Shown: positions 34,763-43,588, counted from the stretch's first letter. The stretch: 64,000 nt of DNA from Arthrobacter sp. MYb23 (GCF_002979775.1 NZ_PCPR01000008.1:62001-126000), one strand, 5' to 3'. Notes: generated by a model from the letters alone, not told the origin. Program-made: numbers and translations.

Positions 34763-35905
34763 ATGCTTACGAAAACAACGGCCACTGCACCGGCCCCGGC
34801 TAACATACCGGACACGGCTTCCAGGAGGCGGCGATCCCATCGTGCGGCAGGCGGGGTAGTCACCGTCCTGGTTCCGGCGCACAACGAGTCCGCCGGCATC
34901 ACCGAGACGCTTCACTCCTTGAACAACCAGACCCACCGACCGGATCGAATCATTGTGGTGGCAGATAACTGCACGGACGATACTGAAGAGCTTGCAATGG
35001 CTCAAGGCGCCGAAGTTATCCGCACTGTGGGCAACAAGGACAAGAAAGCGGGCGCGTTGAACTTCGCCCTCAGCCAGCTCCTTCCTGATGCCGACCCCGA
35101 GGACTTGTTCCTGGTTCAGGATGCCGACTCGCAGCTGGCTCTGGACTTTATTGAGAACGCCACCAGGAACCTGCTGGCCGACGACCTGCTCGGCGCCGTT
35201 GGCGGGGTGTTCAGCGGCGGTCCCGGCGGCGGTTTTGTAGGCCACCTGCAGCGCAACGAATACGCCCGCTATGCAAGGGACGTGAAGCGACTCCATGGCA
35301 AGTGCTTGGTAGTGACAGGAACGGCGGCCCTCTTCCGTGTCAAGACTTTGCGCGACGTGGTGGCCGCCCGGTTGACCGGCACACTCCCTCCCGGCAACGG
35401 CAAGGGCGGCGTTTACGACACCTCCGTCCTGACCGAAGACAACGAACTCTCCTTTGCCCTCTTGACCCTGGGCTACCGCATCAAGTCTCCATCAAACTGC
35501 ACGCTGGTCACGGAGGTCATGCCAACGTGGCGTGAACTGTGGTCACAGCGGCTCCGGTGGAAGCGTGGCGCGGTGGAGAACTGCGTGCAATACGGATGGA
35601 CCAAAGTGACCAGGCCTTATTGGGGACGCCAGTTTCTTTCCATGATCGGCGTCATCGTAACGCTGGCCTACTTCGGTTCACTCCTGTTCGCGTTGATATC
35701 CGGGATGGGCCTGAACCTTCAGCCCTTCTGGATTACGGTCACCGGCATTTTCATCCTGGAACGCATAGTTACTGTGCGCTTCCGGGGCTGGAGGTACATG
35801 CTCCTGGCCGCAACCATGTACGAAACCGTCATAGATATTTTCCTCCAGGCCGTTCACGCCAAGGCGTACCTGGATGCAGCATTCAACAGAAAGAAAGTTT
35901 GGTAG
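34763..35905 (+). CDS. Membrane glycosyltransferase family 2 (polysaccharide synthase-like)
   Basis: 380 residues from the ATG at 34763, with GGAGGG seven bases upstream. Processive GT2 features: VLVPAHNESAGITETLHSLNNQ, VVADNCTDD, the DxD-type VQDADSQLALDF, TEDNELSFALLTLGY, and QRLRWKRGA matching the Q/RxxRW product-site motif. Three or so hydrophobic helices follow (FLSMIGVIVTLAYFGSLLFA and others). The layout is that of chitin, cellulose or hyaluronan synthases. It is followed at once by a small membrane protein and faces a secreted GH16-like hydrolase. Confidence 0.88.
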   Translation: MLTKTTATAPAPANIPDTASRRRRSHRAAGGVVTVLVPAHNESAGITETLHSLNNQTHRPDRIIVVADNCTDDTEELAMAQGAEVIRTVGNKDKKAGALNFALSQLLPDADPEDLFLVQDADSQLALDFIENATRNLLADDLLGAVGGVFSGGPGGGFVGHLQRNEYARYARDVKRLHGKCLVVTGTAALFRVKTLRDVVAARLTGTLPPGNGKGGVYDTSVLTEDNELSFALLTLGYRIKSPSNCTLVTEVMPTWRELWSQRLRWKRGAVENCVQYGWTKVTRPYWGRQFLSMIGVIVTLAYFGSLLFALISGMGLNLQPFWITVTGIFILERIVTVRFRGWRYMLLAATMYETVIDIFLQAVHAKAYLDAAFNRKKVW

Positions 35906-35912
35906 TCGACTC

Positions 35913-36089
35913 ATGTACAACAACCCAGTAGCCCCAGTGACAGGGGCAGCAGCAGCCGGAGTGGGCTCCGGAACGCTCGCATATTCCGGAGCAGGGGACC
36001 TCTTCTGGTTTGCACTGGCAGCCTTCGCCATGCTGGCACTCGGCCTCGCCATCAAGAGGATCGTGCCTGTCCGAGCCCAGAAGAACTAG
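35913..36089 (+). CDS. 58-residue membrane protein with sortase-signal-like end
   Basis: Starts at the ATG at 35913, seven bases after the glycosyltransferase stop. Residues 1-20 are Ala/Gly/Val-rich; LAYSG (22-26) is followed by a single hydrophobic helix (about 30-48) and a basic end (KRIVPVRAQKN). This order resembles a cell-wall sorting signal of the LAXTG type with Ser in place of Thr, but there is no N-terminal signal peptide. It may instead be a small partner of the synthase. A terminator follows. Confidence 0.65.
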   Translation: MYNNPVAPVTGAAAAGVGSGTLAYSGAGDLFWFALAAFAMLALGLAIKRIVPVRAQKN

Positions 36090-36117
36090 GCACAGCAGAA
36101 CCAGTCCAGCCACCACG

Positions 36118-36159
36118 CCCGCAGTTGTGTCGCTACCTCCAGCGCGACACAACTGCGGG
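36118..36159. terminator. Terminator between the glycosyltransferase unit and the GH16-like gene
   Basis: A perfect 16-base stem (36118-36133 with 36144-36159) and 10-base loop between two convergent genes, followed by TTT on the plus strand; it probably serves both. Confidence 0.8.
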
Positions 36160-36190
36160 TTTGGTGCATCCGGCCTGCCGGACTACCGGC

Positions 36191-37567
36191 CTACGGAACC
36201 AGCGCCGTGTTGGCCGAATATTTAGCTACCGTGGTGTAGCCGGCCTTGGTACCGGTAACCCTCACGCTCATGGCATCAGCTTGGTCAGCACTCACCAGCT
36301 TGTAATTCTTAGCTGTAGCCCCGGCAATTGCTGCACCCGAGCGGTACCACTGATACGCCAAAGTGGTTCCGGACGTCCACGTCCCAGCGTTGGCAGTCAG
36401 CGTTGAACCCACTGTGAGCGTTCCGGAGATGGTAGGTGTCGGGGCCACCAAAGTCCCCGCCACCACTGCTGCTGTGGGGGCCGATTCCCTGGTAGCCGTG
36501 GCATATCCTGCCTTGGTTCCCGTCACATGGACCGTCAACGCAGCGCCCAGGTCCGCAGCGGCGAGAACCCGGGTGGCAGCGGTTGAGCCGGCAATCGCAG
36601 TCCCGTTCCGGAACCACTGGTAGCTCAGGGCGGTTCCTGAGGTCCAGGTCCCCGGAGCTGCAGTCAGCGTTGAGCCAACGGCGGCTGTGCCTGAGATGGT
36701 GGGCGTCGGTGCTATGAGCTGACTTTGATTTGCCGGCACGAAGGAGAAGTCCCGGATGGTCACAGTTTCAGGAGCAACATGCGCAGCATCCCCTCCACCA
36801 CCGCCCGTCACCCACAGGTTGAAGTGGATTTGCTCCTTCGCCGGGAGCGGGACAGTAGAGCCCTCCAGAACAGTCCGCTTCAGGAGAGTACCGTCGTAGC
36901 CCTCACCTGCGAACGTCTCATAAGTCAGCTTGCCCGGTTCCCACACCATTCTGTGGGTGAGGATGGGAGCACTGCTGACATCAAAGGTGACAGTGTTGTT
37001 TCCCTGTCCCGGCGGCAACGTGGCATCAAACCAATATCCGTGCCCTTGGGTCACCGGCCAATCTTCGCCGTACGCGGCACCCCCGCCCCACGCCGAGGCC
37101 TCACACAGGTCAATTTCCGTATACCCGGGCTCCGCATTGGGATCGTAGGTGAACAGGCAACCCCACACCACTTCCTTCTGGAGGGAGCTGACATCCTTTT
37201 CCACAGTGGTGCTATAGGTGCCATAGCCGAAACCTTCACGCGTGGACTGGAATTCTGCTCCCTTCGGGGCCGAGCCGGTGGGATTGCTGATGGAGAGCGT
37301 GACGTACCCGTTGGCATCCGGGTGGCTCACATTATTGGCATCCCAACTCGCGTTATACATGGGCGCCCCGCCCCAAAATCGCTTCTGCCAGTTGAACCCT
37401 TTCCAAGCAAAACTTCCCACCGGGCCGGGATCCTCAGCCATGGGCGTGGTGTCCGCCGCATGTGAAGGCCCCATTCCTGTAAACATCGATAAACCGACCG
37501 CAACAATGACGGCCAAACCCATTGCTTTTCTTCCCCCATGTGGAAGGAGCCCCACTGACAATGCCAT
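36191..37567 (-). CDS. Secreted GH16-like glycoside hydrolase with two Ig-like repeats
   Basis: 458 residues; ATG at 37567 with AGGAGG nine bases upstream. Signal peptide ends near MGPSHAA (about residue 37). The catalytic domain (about 45-275) carries EIDLCE, matching the ExDxxE motif of GH16 with both catalytic glutamates, and a concanavalin-like pattern (FQSTREGFGYGTYSTTV, VTIRDFSFVPA). Residues 285-458 are two repeats starting APTPTISGT and containing GTWTSGT-LxYQW, Ig-like modules common on actinobacterial exoenzymes. It likely cuts a beta-glucan or related polymer, perhaps the one made by the nearby synthase. Confidence 0.85.
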   Translation of the reverse strand: MALSVGLLPHGGRKAMGLAVIVAVGLSMFTGMGPSHAADTTPMAEDPGPVGSFAWKGFNWQKRFWGGAPMYNASWDANNVSHPDANGYVTLSISNPTGSAPKGAEFQSTREGFGYGTYSTTVEKDVSSLQKEVVWGCLFTYDPNAEPGYTEIDLCEASAWGGGAAYGEDWPVTQGHGYWFDATLPPGQGNNTVTFDVSSAPILTHRMVWEPGKLTYETFAGEGYDGTLLKRTVLEGSTVPLPAKEQIHFNLWVTGGGGGDAAHVAPETVTIRDFSFVPANQSQLIAPTPTISGTAAVGSTLTAAPGTWTSGTALSYQWFRNGTAIAGSTAATRVLAAADLGAALTVHVTGTKAGYATATRESAPTAAVVAGTLVAPTPTISGTLTVGSTLTANAGTWTSGTTLAYQWYRSGAAIAGATAKNYKLVSADQADAMSVRVTGTKAGYTTVAKYSANTALVP

Positions 37568-37761
37568 AGCTGTTTCCTCCTGCTGATGCGCCCAGACCCG
37601 TCAACGGCTGATGCCGGTGACCGCAACGACGTTCCACCCCCGGGAAACGCCTGTCCTCGATTATCAAGTAGGCAGGGTCCAGCCGGAAGGGTAATCGACA
37701 GGCAAAATCATCAACACAACATCAATTGGATAACGGGGCCAGCTCCACGAGTAGCCTTGAC

Positions 37762-38286
37762 GTGTCCGAGAAATTCTCAGTGCATCGCAGAAACCCGGGA
37801 GGGCACATCACCATTCGCAGCGCGGGCATCCTCCTTCACCGACGAAACACCACCGGGAAACTGGAGCTCTGGATAGCCCATATGGGCGGACCCTTTTGGG
37901 CTCGCAAAGACGACCACGCGTGGTCCATTCCCAAGGGAGAATTCCCTGAGGACGAAGACCCGTTGGTTGCCGCGCACCGGGAATTCACCGAAGAAATAGG
38001 CACACCAGCTCCGGCGGCGGATTACGAACTTTTGGGCGTTTTCAAGCAGCCCTCCGGAAAGCTGATCACCGCGTTCACAGCGGAGGCCAGCGACTTTCAG
38101 CCTCAGGAGATTACCAGCAACACCTTTCCCATGGAGTGGCCAAAAGGCTCGGGTGTCATCAAGGATTTCCCGGAGATCGACGACGCCCGGTGGTTTGAGG
38201 AAACAGTGGCCCGGACCAAGCTCGTCAAAGGCCAATTGCCCATTGTGGACGCACTGGTCCGGCGCCTTGGCGAGAATTCCCTATAG
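37762..38286 (+). CDS. NUDIX hydrolase
   Basis: 174 residues from the GTG at 37762; a TTG at 37726 would give 186. The NUDIX box is complete: GEFPEDEDPLVAAHREFTEE followed by IG, fitting Gx5Ex7REUxEExGU. ITIRSAGILLHRR precedes it as the first strand. It hydrolyses a nucleoside-diphosphate-linked compound; the substrate is unknown. No clear ribosome-binding site for either start. Its end overlaps the convergent dehydrogenase gene by 6 bases. Confidence 0.82.
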   Translation: MSEKFSVHRRNPGGHITIRSAGILLHRRNTTGKLELWIAHMGGPFWARKDDHAWSIPKGEFPEDEDPLVAAHREFTEEIGTPAPAADYELLGVFKQPSGKLITAFTAEASDFQPQEITSNTFPMEWPKGSGVIKDFPEIDDARWFEETVARTKLVKGQLPIVDALVRRLGENSL

Positions 38287-39060
38287 AGCCGACCAGCCAC
38301 CGTCGGACGCAAGAATGGCACCGTTGATGTTGGTGCCATCATCACTGAGCAGGAAGGTAATGGACGCTGCCAGTTGCGCGGCGGTCGCCGGCGTGGGAAC
38401 CGTTGCCTGCATCAGGGGTCCTAGGCGTTCGGCGGCGAGCTGAGATCCCCAGTTAGCCACGATGTTGGTAATGGTGGGACCGGGAGCCACAGCATTGAAC
38501 CGCAAGCCCTTGGGACCGTACAGCACTGCAGAATTCTTGGTCAGGCCCACCACCGCATGCTTGGACGCCGTGTAAGCAGCACCGGCGGCCGAACCGCGCA
38601 GTCCGGCCTCCGAGGCGACATTCACTACGGAGCCGGATCCGGCTTCCAGCATGAGCGGCACCACTGCGCGGGTCAGGCGCATAAGAGCCGTGACGTTGAT
38701 GCGAAAAACGCGCTCCCAGAGCTCGTCATCAACCTCGTGAAGGGGCGCAAAGTTGTCCATGATGCCGGCAACGTTGGCCAAGGCATCCACGCGTCCGTCC
38801 GCAGCGGCCACGACAGCAGCCACCGTCATTTCAGTGGAGATGTCGCCCGTCACCGGTACCAGGTCCAGCCCGGCGTTCTCCTCCACAAGAGCGTCCAGAC
38901 GCTCCTTGCTGATGTCCGCAGCAATGACCTTGCCGCCCTCCTTCGCAATCCGCAACGCGGTCGCCTGGCCGATTCCCGAGGCTGCGCCCGTGACGATGAT
39001 GGTCTTGCCGGCAAAACGGCCGGAGGTAATGGCCTCCTGCCATGAAGCGTCGTTGCCCAT
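38281..39060 (-). CDS. Short-chain dehydrogenase/reductase
   Basis: 259 residues from the ATG at 39060 (GGAAGGA seven bases upstream). TGAASGIGQATA near residue 20, LANVAGIMD in place of the usual NNAG, VVNVASEAGLRGSAAGAAYTASKHAVVG with the Ser/Tyr/Lys triad, and APGPTITNI. NAD(P)-dependent oxidoreductase, substrate unknown. Divergent from a TetR gene with a palindrome between them, so probably repressed by that regulator. Confidence 0.9.
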   Translation of the reverse strand: MGNDASWQEAITSGRFAGKTIIVTGAASGIGQATALRIAKEGGKVIAADISKERLDALVEENAGLDLVPVTGDISTEMTVAAVVAAADGRVDALANVAGIMDNFAPLHEVDDELWERVFRINVTALMRLTRAVVPLMLEAGSGSVVNVASEAGLRGSAAGAAYTASKHAVVGLTKNSAVLYGPKGLRFNAVAPGPTITNIVANWGSQLAAERLGPLMQATVPTPATAAQLAASITFLLSDDGTNINGAILASDGGWSAL

Positions 39061-39099
39061 GATGTCCTTCCGATGATTGCTGAGTGGTCCACCCACCTT

Positions 39100-39116
39100 A
39101 TGACACTCTGTGTCAT
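39100..39116. promoter_or_regulatory. Palindromic operator between SDR and TetR genes
   Basis: ATGACAC-TCT-GTGTCAT, a perfect 7-3-7 inverted repeat in the 65-base gap between the divergent genes. It overlaps the likely -10 (CATTAT, 39114-39119) of the tetR gene. Confidence 0.7.
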
Positions 39117-39125
39117 TATGTAAGA

Positions 39126-39740
39126 GTGAATACTGGAGGAATGACTTCGGAAGATGCCAAACCCCCGCGTCCCAGCGGCCGACCCGCCACCATTGACCCC
39201 GACGCCGTGGCCGGACTGGCCCTGGGCCTCTTCGCTGAACACGGCTACGAGAACACCTCCATGGAGGACATCGCCAAGGCGGCCGGAATCGGGCGCAAGA
39301 GCCTCTACCGCTACTTCGCCAGCAAAGCCGACCTCGTGTGGGGCGGAAGCGAACCGGTAGTGGAAGCTTCGACGCTCGCCTTCGGCTCGTTCCACAGTCC
39401 AGGAAAGTCCGACGGCGGCGTGCTGGCCGGATTGCGTGCGGCAGCGATCGCCGGGGTGGCCGTCATCCCGGACCTGTCCGTGACCCGCGGCAGACTCCGG
39501 CTGATTGCCGAGCACCCTGAACTGACCAGCCGGAGCTATGAGTCCCTGGCACCGCAGCGCGAAAGAGCCCTGGCTTTCCTGACGGAGAACGGCCTTTCCC
39601 CCTCAGCGGCACGCTACTTGAGCGCCGCGTACCTCGCTGCCACCTTCGAAGCATGGATGCAGTGGGCCGCGGGCTCGGAGCCAGACCCGACCCCATACCT
39701 GCTGGCCGCACTGGAGGTTTTGAACGTCGCCGGTGGTTAG
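39126..39740 (+). CDS. TetR-family transcriptional regulator
   Basis: 204 residues from the GTG at 39126, six bases after CATTAT, so probably leaderless; the ATG at 39141 is only one base after GGAGGA and is less likely. The helix-turn-helix reads GLFAEHGYENTSMEDIAKAAGIGRKSLYRYFASKADLVWGG. The C-terminal ligand domain resembles mycofactocin-type or MftR-like regulators only loosely. It probably represses itself and the divergent dehydrogenase through the palindrome at 39100-39116. Confidence 0.88.
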   Translation: MNTGGMTSEDAKPPRPSGRPATIDPDAVAGLALGLFAEHGYENTSMEDIAKAAGIGRKSLYRYFASKADLVWGGSEPVVEASTLAFGSFHSPGKSDGGVLAGLRAAAIAGVAVIPDLSVTRGRLRLIAEHPELTSRSYESLAPQRERALAFLTENGLSPSAARYLSAAYLAATFEAWMQWAAGSEPDPTPYLLAALEVLNVAGG

Positions 39741-40516
39741 CCGCTCTTTCTGGCGATGAATTGCCGGATCCACTCAACCGTCTCAGGGTGGTCCAGGTGC
39801 AAGCCATGCCCCGCTCCGGGCAGCCGCACCAGCACGGAGCCACGGATGTGCTCGCGCAGAAGGAGTGCGTTGGGCAAGGGCTTCAACGCATCTTCAGTAC
39901 CGTGCAGGATCAGCGTGGGGGCTTGGATGGAGCTGAGTTGACTCCAGGCGTCGTGTTCGCGGCTCGCCTTGAAGTGGCGCGCCTTGGCCCACGCCGACGC
40001 GTGGGAGTTGAAGAAGGTGTGCGTCGCTGCGGGATTGTTCAGGACCCATTCAGCGTCGAAGAAGAGCGGCTCAAGCCGGGACATGTCACCACTGACCAGC
40101 GCTTCCAAGGCCGCCCTCTCCGGCTGGGTTCCGGCGTCGTGTGACTTTCCGCCACTCGTTGCGGCGAGGGTCAGCGTGCGGACCTTGTGCGGGTAGTCGA
40201 TGGCCAACCACTGCCCCACACGGCCGCCCATCGAATGACCGTACACGTGTGCTAAATCCGCTCCGGCGGCCTCGAGGACCGCAGCAGCATCTTCCGCAAG
40301 CAGCCTCGTGGTGTAGCGCTCGGCGTCGCCCTTCCCACTCCGCCCTATCCCCCGGTGATCGAAGCGGATGACGCGGTAATAGCGGGACAGAAGCTCCGCC
40401 GTCGGGCCCCAACCGTCCATGGCCGTGGCCTGTCCTGCAATGAGCAGCATTGGCTCGCCTTCGCCTTCTGAGGTCCAGGCGAGTTCAGTGCCGTCGGCGG
40501 CCTCAGCAAAGTTCAC
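39737..40516 (-). CDS. Alpha/beta hydrolase
   Basis: 259 residues, GTG start at 40516. Alpha/beta hydrolase fold: VIRFDHRGIGRSGKG, nucleophile elbow GHSMGG (serine near residue 95), acid in LILHGTEDALKP and histidine in GAGHGLHLDHPE. It hydrolyses an ester or similar bond; the substrate is unknown. Its end overlaps the convergent TetR gene by 4 bases. Confidence 0.88.
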   Translation of the reverse strand: MNFAEAADGTELAWTSEGEGEPMLLIAGQATAMDGWGPTAELLSRYYRVIRFDHRGIGRSGKGDAERYTTRLLAEDAAAVLEAAGADLAHVYGHSMGGRVGQWLAIDYPHKVRTLTLAATSGGKSHDAGTQPERAALEALVSGDMSRLEPLFFDAEWVLNNPAATHTFFNSHASAWAKARHFKASREHDAWSQLSSIQAPTLILHGTEDALKPLPNALLLREHIRGSVLVRLPGAGHGLHLDHPETVEWIRQFIARKSG

Positions 40517-40582
40517 CGTGCCACAGTATCCGGGCGGCGCTCAAAGCGCTGCGGCGCAGGACACAACGCCTCAATCAGCGGC

Positions 40583-40774
40583 TCAATCAGCGATGAAGAT
40601 GTCCTCGATTCTGCAGTCAAAGGTCCTGGCAATCTGGAACGCCAACGGAAGAGATGGATCAAACTTCTCCCTCTCTATGGAGATCACAGTCTGCCGGGAA
40701 ACTCCGAGCGCCGCAGCCAGATCCGCTTGTGTCCAGTGCCGTTCGGCGCGACGGTCCGCGAGGTTGTTCTTCAT
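40583..40774 (-). CDS. XRE-family helix-turn-helix regulator
   Basis: 63 residues, essentially one Cro/CI domain: WTQADLAAALGVSRQTVISIEREKFDPSLPLAFQIARTFDCRIEDIF. This short form (YozG-like) typically pairs with a multi-pass membrane protein, as here: it lies 12 bases downstream of such a gene and is probably co-transcribed. Two matching sites at the operon start are its likely operators. Confidence 0.88.
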   Translation of the reverse strand: MKNNLADRRAERHWTQADLAAALGVSRQTVISIEREKFDPSLPLAFQIARTFDCRIEDIFIAD

Positions 40775-40786
40775 GTCAGCGGAGCC

Positions 40787-41224
40787 TTACTTCAGCGCAC
40801 GGTAGCGGATGGCCACGTATCGCAGGCCGGCGTCAACCGCGCTCAAGGCAACAAGACCTAGAAGGACCGGAAGCGCATCGATCTCGAAGCGGCCGATGAC
40901 CAGCACCAGCGAAGCGACCACAATAACCACAAGGACATCCAGGAATGCCCCCGCTCCCGCTTGGCGCATCCACTGCAACTCGACGCTCTGCTCGCCATGC
41001 GGATCGCGGGTGACCGTGTGGTTGGAAACGAAGACCTTACCGCCCAGCGACATGGCGGGGTAGGCGGCGCACAAGGCGCCGATCGCAGCAGCGAGCCAGA
41101 AGTCATCCGGATTCGACGCTCCCACTGCGACGGATACTGCCAGAGTCAGGATGACGCCGAGGATGAGCGCCTGGATGTAGTGGTGGGCCGGCGCACGCCT
41201 TGATGTAAAGGATGCTTTACTCAT
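40787..41224 (-). CDS. Four-helix membrane protein
   Basis: 145 residues with four hydrophobic segments (about 17-36, 40-62, 92-112 and 115-135) separated by a polar loop (NHTVTRDPHGEQSVELQW). No enzyme motif. It is co-transcribed with the XRE regulator. Its codons 2 to 7 contain one arm of the operator pair, so coding and control overlap. Confidence 0.8.
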   Translation of the reverse strand: MSKASFTSRRAPAHHYIQALILGVILTLAVSVAVGASNPDDFWLAAAIGALCAAYPAMSLGGKVFVSNHTVTRDPHGEQSVELQWMRQAGAGAFLDVLVVIVVASLVLVIGRFEIDALPVLLGLVALSAVDAGLRYVAIRYRALK

Positions 41225-41248
41225 ACAGAAAGTAAAGCATCCTTTACT
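41206..41248. promoter_or_regulatory. Paired GTAAAG-N4-CTTTAC operators
   Basis: GTAAAGGATGCTTTAC (41206-41221) and its exact reverse complement GTAAAGCATCCTTTAC (41233-41248) flank the start codon at 41224. Each arm is itself a 6-4-6 palindrome, so there are two binding sites 27 bases apart centre to centre. XRE dimers bound here would cover the leftward promoter and could also affect the MOSC gene to the right. Confidence 0.75.
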
Positions 41249-41300
41249 TCGACGAGCAATGCTTCATGCGTAGTTTCCAAGCTGGGGCTAGCGTTAAGGA

Positions 41301-41873
41301 ATGACCGCTGAATACAGGTACGACGTCGACGTGCTGCACCTTTTGGTATCGCCGGCCCACGCCTATTTTGGTCGCGCCAGGGAAGGAGCAGCAGACGTCC
41401 CCACCACCGACGCCAAGCAGGCCGAGTTGGTAGCAGGCAAAGGAATTGTTGGCGACAGGTTCTTCGGCAAGGCGGCGCACATGGATGCCGCAGTGACGTT
41501 GTTTGCCATGGAAGCCCTCGAATCCATCGCGGCCGAACTCGATGCCGGGCCCTTCGATCCACTGCTGACGCGGCGGAACGTCGTCCTCCGGGGAGTAGAG
41601 CTGGCTCCCTTGCTTGGCCATGAGTTCGTCATTGAATCCGGCGGAGATGAGGTGCGTCTGAAGGCAGGACGCCCTGCCCACCCCTGCGCTTGGATGGACC
41701 AGATGCTGGCCCCGGGTGCGCACAAAGCGATGCGCGGGCGAGGTGGCGTCCGATGCCAGGTGATTGCCGGTGGCTTGCTGCATCGCGGGCCGGCGGTGTT
41801 GGTCAGTCCGATTCCACTCGATCCCGGCAAGGCCGGCGAAGCCAACGTGCTGCGGCCGTCGCGGTTGCCGTAG
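41301..41873 (+). CDS. MOSC-domain protein
   Basis: 190 residues. MOSC (molybdenum-cofactor sulfurase C-terminal) features: GKGIVGDRFFGKAAHMDAAVTLF, RRNVVLRGVEL, and the cysteine-bearing HPCAWMDQMLAPGAHKAM, with the later GGVRCQVIAGG. MOSC domains are thought to handle sulfur carried by a conserved cysteine. Divergent from the membrane protein/XRE operon; may share its operators. Confidence 0.83.
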   Translation: MTAEYRYDVDVLHLLVSPAHAYFGRAREGAADVPTTDAKQAELVAGKGIVGDRFFGKAAHMDAAVTLFAMEALESIAAELDAGPFDPLLTRRNVVLRGVELAPLLGHEFVIESGGDEVRLKAGRPAHPCAWMDQMLAPGAHKAMRGRGGVRCQVIAGGLLHRGPAVLVSPIPLDPGKAGEANVLRPSRLP

Positions 41874-41964
41874 CTTCGGTTGCCTCCTGACCTTCTTTGC
41901 GGCGCCAGGAGTCCGAATTCAACCTCCACCGGTTGGAAACCGACTGCCTGGTCGGCAAACAAGG

Positions 41965-43422
41965 TCAGGAAGCAGCACCCGTTGCCTTTTTCGCCTCCTC
42001 CGAAGCTTGGAATTCGCCCAGCCGGCGCAGGGCCTCGGCTACAACGGCGTCGCGGTTGGCATGCAGCCACGCCGCAGCACCTTCCTCATCGCTGAACAAC
42101 CCGTCGTCCTGAGCGTCGCGGCTCTGCTCAATCACAAACCGCCAGAGCCTCCCCCGCGGGATATCCTCCGAAGCCAAGGCCGCACCCTTGAGCAACGTGG
42201 TGCCCACAACAGCCTGCTTAGTCAGCAACTCTGCTTTCGTAAGCCAAGTAGGCAGGTGGTTTACTCCCTGACGTGCACCCACCCCGCGGCCTGCTTTGTC
42301 GGCTTCCACCAGCCGTGCCCAGTCCTCTATTGAAGGCCCGCCGTTGGCGTGATCCAGACGCCGAATCAGCCTGCGGACTGCGGAGTCACTGACGGTGCCC
42401 TGCCCATCCGGTGTGTGGCACATGTGTTCCCGGATCAGCGGCAGGATCTTGTTTTCGTAGTGCCCTGGCGCTCCGATCCGGCGCAGGAAAGTCCGCGCAG
42501 GCTCCACCCCTGTGACGTTGTGTCCGTTGGAGGTGATCCGGCCGTTGGCACCAATAACGGTGGATACTGCCTTGCCGAGGTCGTGGGTGATGGCGGCCAG
42601 TACCAAGGTTGCCGTTTCATGCGCATCCAGCTGATCGCGCCGGGCGATGCGGGCTGCTTGATCGCCGGCCAAACCGAGGTGAACGTGCACGTTGCCCTCG
42701 GGGTGCCACTCCGGATCCTGCGGCACTTCCCGCGTGGCAGCCAACTCGGGGAAGTGTTCCTCCCAGCCGGAAAGGCGCAGGGTCTCCAATGCTTTGGAGA
42801 GGAAAGTGCCTTTCGAGGCCAGCTTGTAAAACTCACCCCAGATCCGCGCTTTGGGCAGGTCGGCAAAAGCGGGCACCAGACTGCGACAGAGCTGCGCCGT
42901 CTCCGGGACCAGTTCGAACCCAAAGCGACCACTGAACTGCATGGCCCGCAGCACTCTCAACGGGTCATCTCCGAAAGCCCTACTGGTGTGGCGCAGCAGG
43001 CCCGCGGCCAGGTCACGTTGTCCCCCAAACGGGTCCACCACTTCCCCGCTCCTGTCATCCCAGCCCATGGCATTAATGGTGAAATCCCGGCGGGCAAAGG
43101 CCTCTGTCTCGGACTCCTGGCGAGGGAGCGAGACATCGAATACTTGGCCACCAACAGTGGCGGAAACTATCCCGAAATGCTGCCCTACTTCCATGACGTG
43201 ACCAGGCAACGCTGCCGCCACCTGAGCAGTGGTCAACCCATAGACCTCAATGTCAATGTCCTTGGAATCCACGGCAATGCCGCCGGCACGGGAGAGCAAC
43301 GCGTCCCGGACGGATCCTCCAACGATGAGGGGACGGCCGCCCGCAGCACGCAGGGAGTCGAGAACCCGCCGGGCTTCCGGGGTGAGATTGATGAGATCAG
43401 GGATGGTTGTGATGTTCTTCAA
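41965..43422 (-). CDS. cca: CCA-adding tRNA nucleotidyltransferase / poly(A) polymerase family with HD domain
   Basis: 485 residues. Nucleotidyltransferase head: VGGSVRDALLS near residue 34, DIDIEVYG with the catalytic aspartates, RRDFTINAM and RHTSRAFGDDPLRVLRAMQFSGRF. A metal-binding HD domain follows (LVLAAITHDLGK near residue 275, and IREHMCH). The core is family-typical, but many actinobacteria carry a separate housekeeping CCA enzyme near mviN/trxB, so this could be an accessory member of the family. Monocistronic by position. Confidence 0.85.
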   Translation of the reverse strand: MKNITTIPDLINLTPEARRVLDSLRAAGGRPLIVGGSVRDALLSRAGGIAVDSKDIDIEVYGLTTAQVAAALPGHVMEVGQHFGIVSATVGGQVFDVSLPRQESETEAFARRDFTINAMGWDDRSGEVVDPFGGQRDLAAGLLRHTSRAFGDDPLRVLRAMQFSGRFGFELVPETAQLCRSLVPAFADLPKARIWGEFYKLASKGTFLSKALETLRLSGWEEHFPELAATREVPQDPEWHPEGNVHVHLGLAGDQAARIARRDQLDAHETATLVLAAITHDLGKAVSTVIGANGRITSNGHNVTGVEPARTFLRRIGAPGHYENKILPLIREHMCHTPDGQGTVSDSAVRRLIRRLDHANGGPSIEDWARLVEADKAGRGVGARQGVNHLPTWLTKAELLTKQAVVGTTLLKGAALASEDIPRGRLWRFVIEQSRDAQDDGLFSDEEGAAAWLHANRDAVVAEALRRLGEFQASEEAKKATGAAS

Positions 43423-43588
43423 GTCCTAACAACTCACAGTGACGGAAGGCGACGAGACTCGATGCCGCAGCTTCCAGCCCATCTTCGGATCTTCAGCACC
43501 CCAAAATCAACCTACCGTAGTTGGAATCCGACCCGCCGGCGTCGAAAGCTGGGCCAGAAGCGACAAGCCAGGAGCTACAGGCCAGACC

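Noticed and set aside
37560..37580. GGAAACAGCTATG matching part of the M13 reverse primer / lacZ start region
   Set aside because: The match is 13 bases only and is explained by a normal ribosome-binding site before the GH16-like gene; flanks are native.
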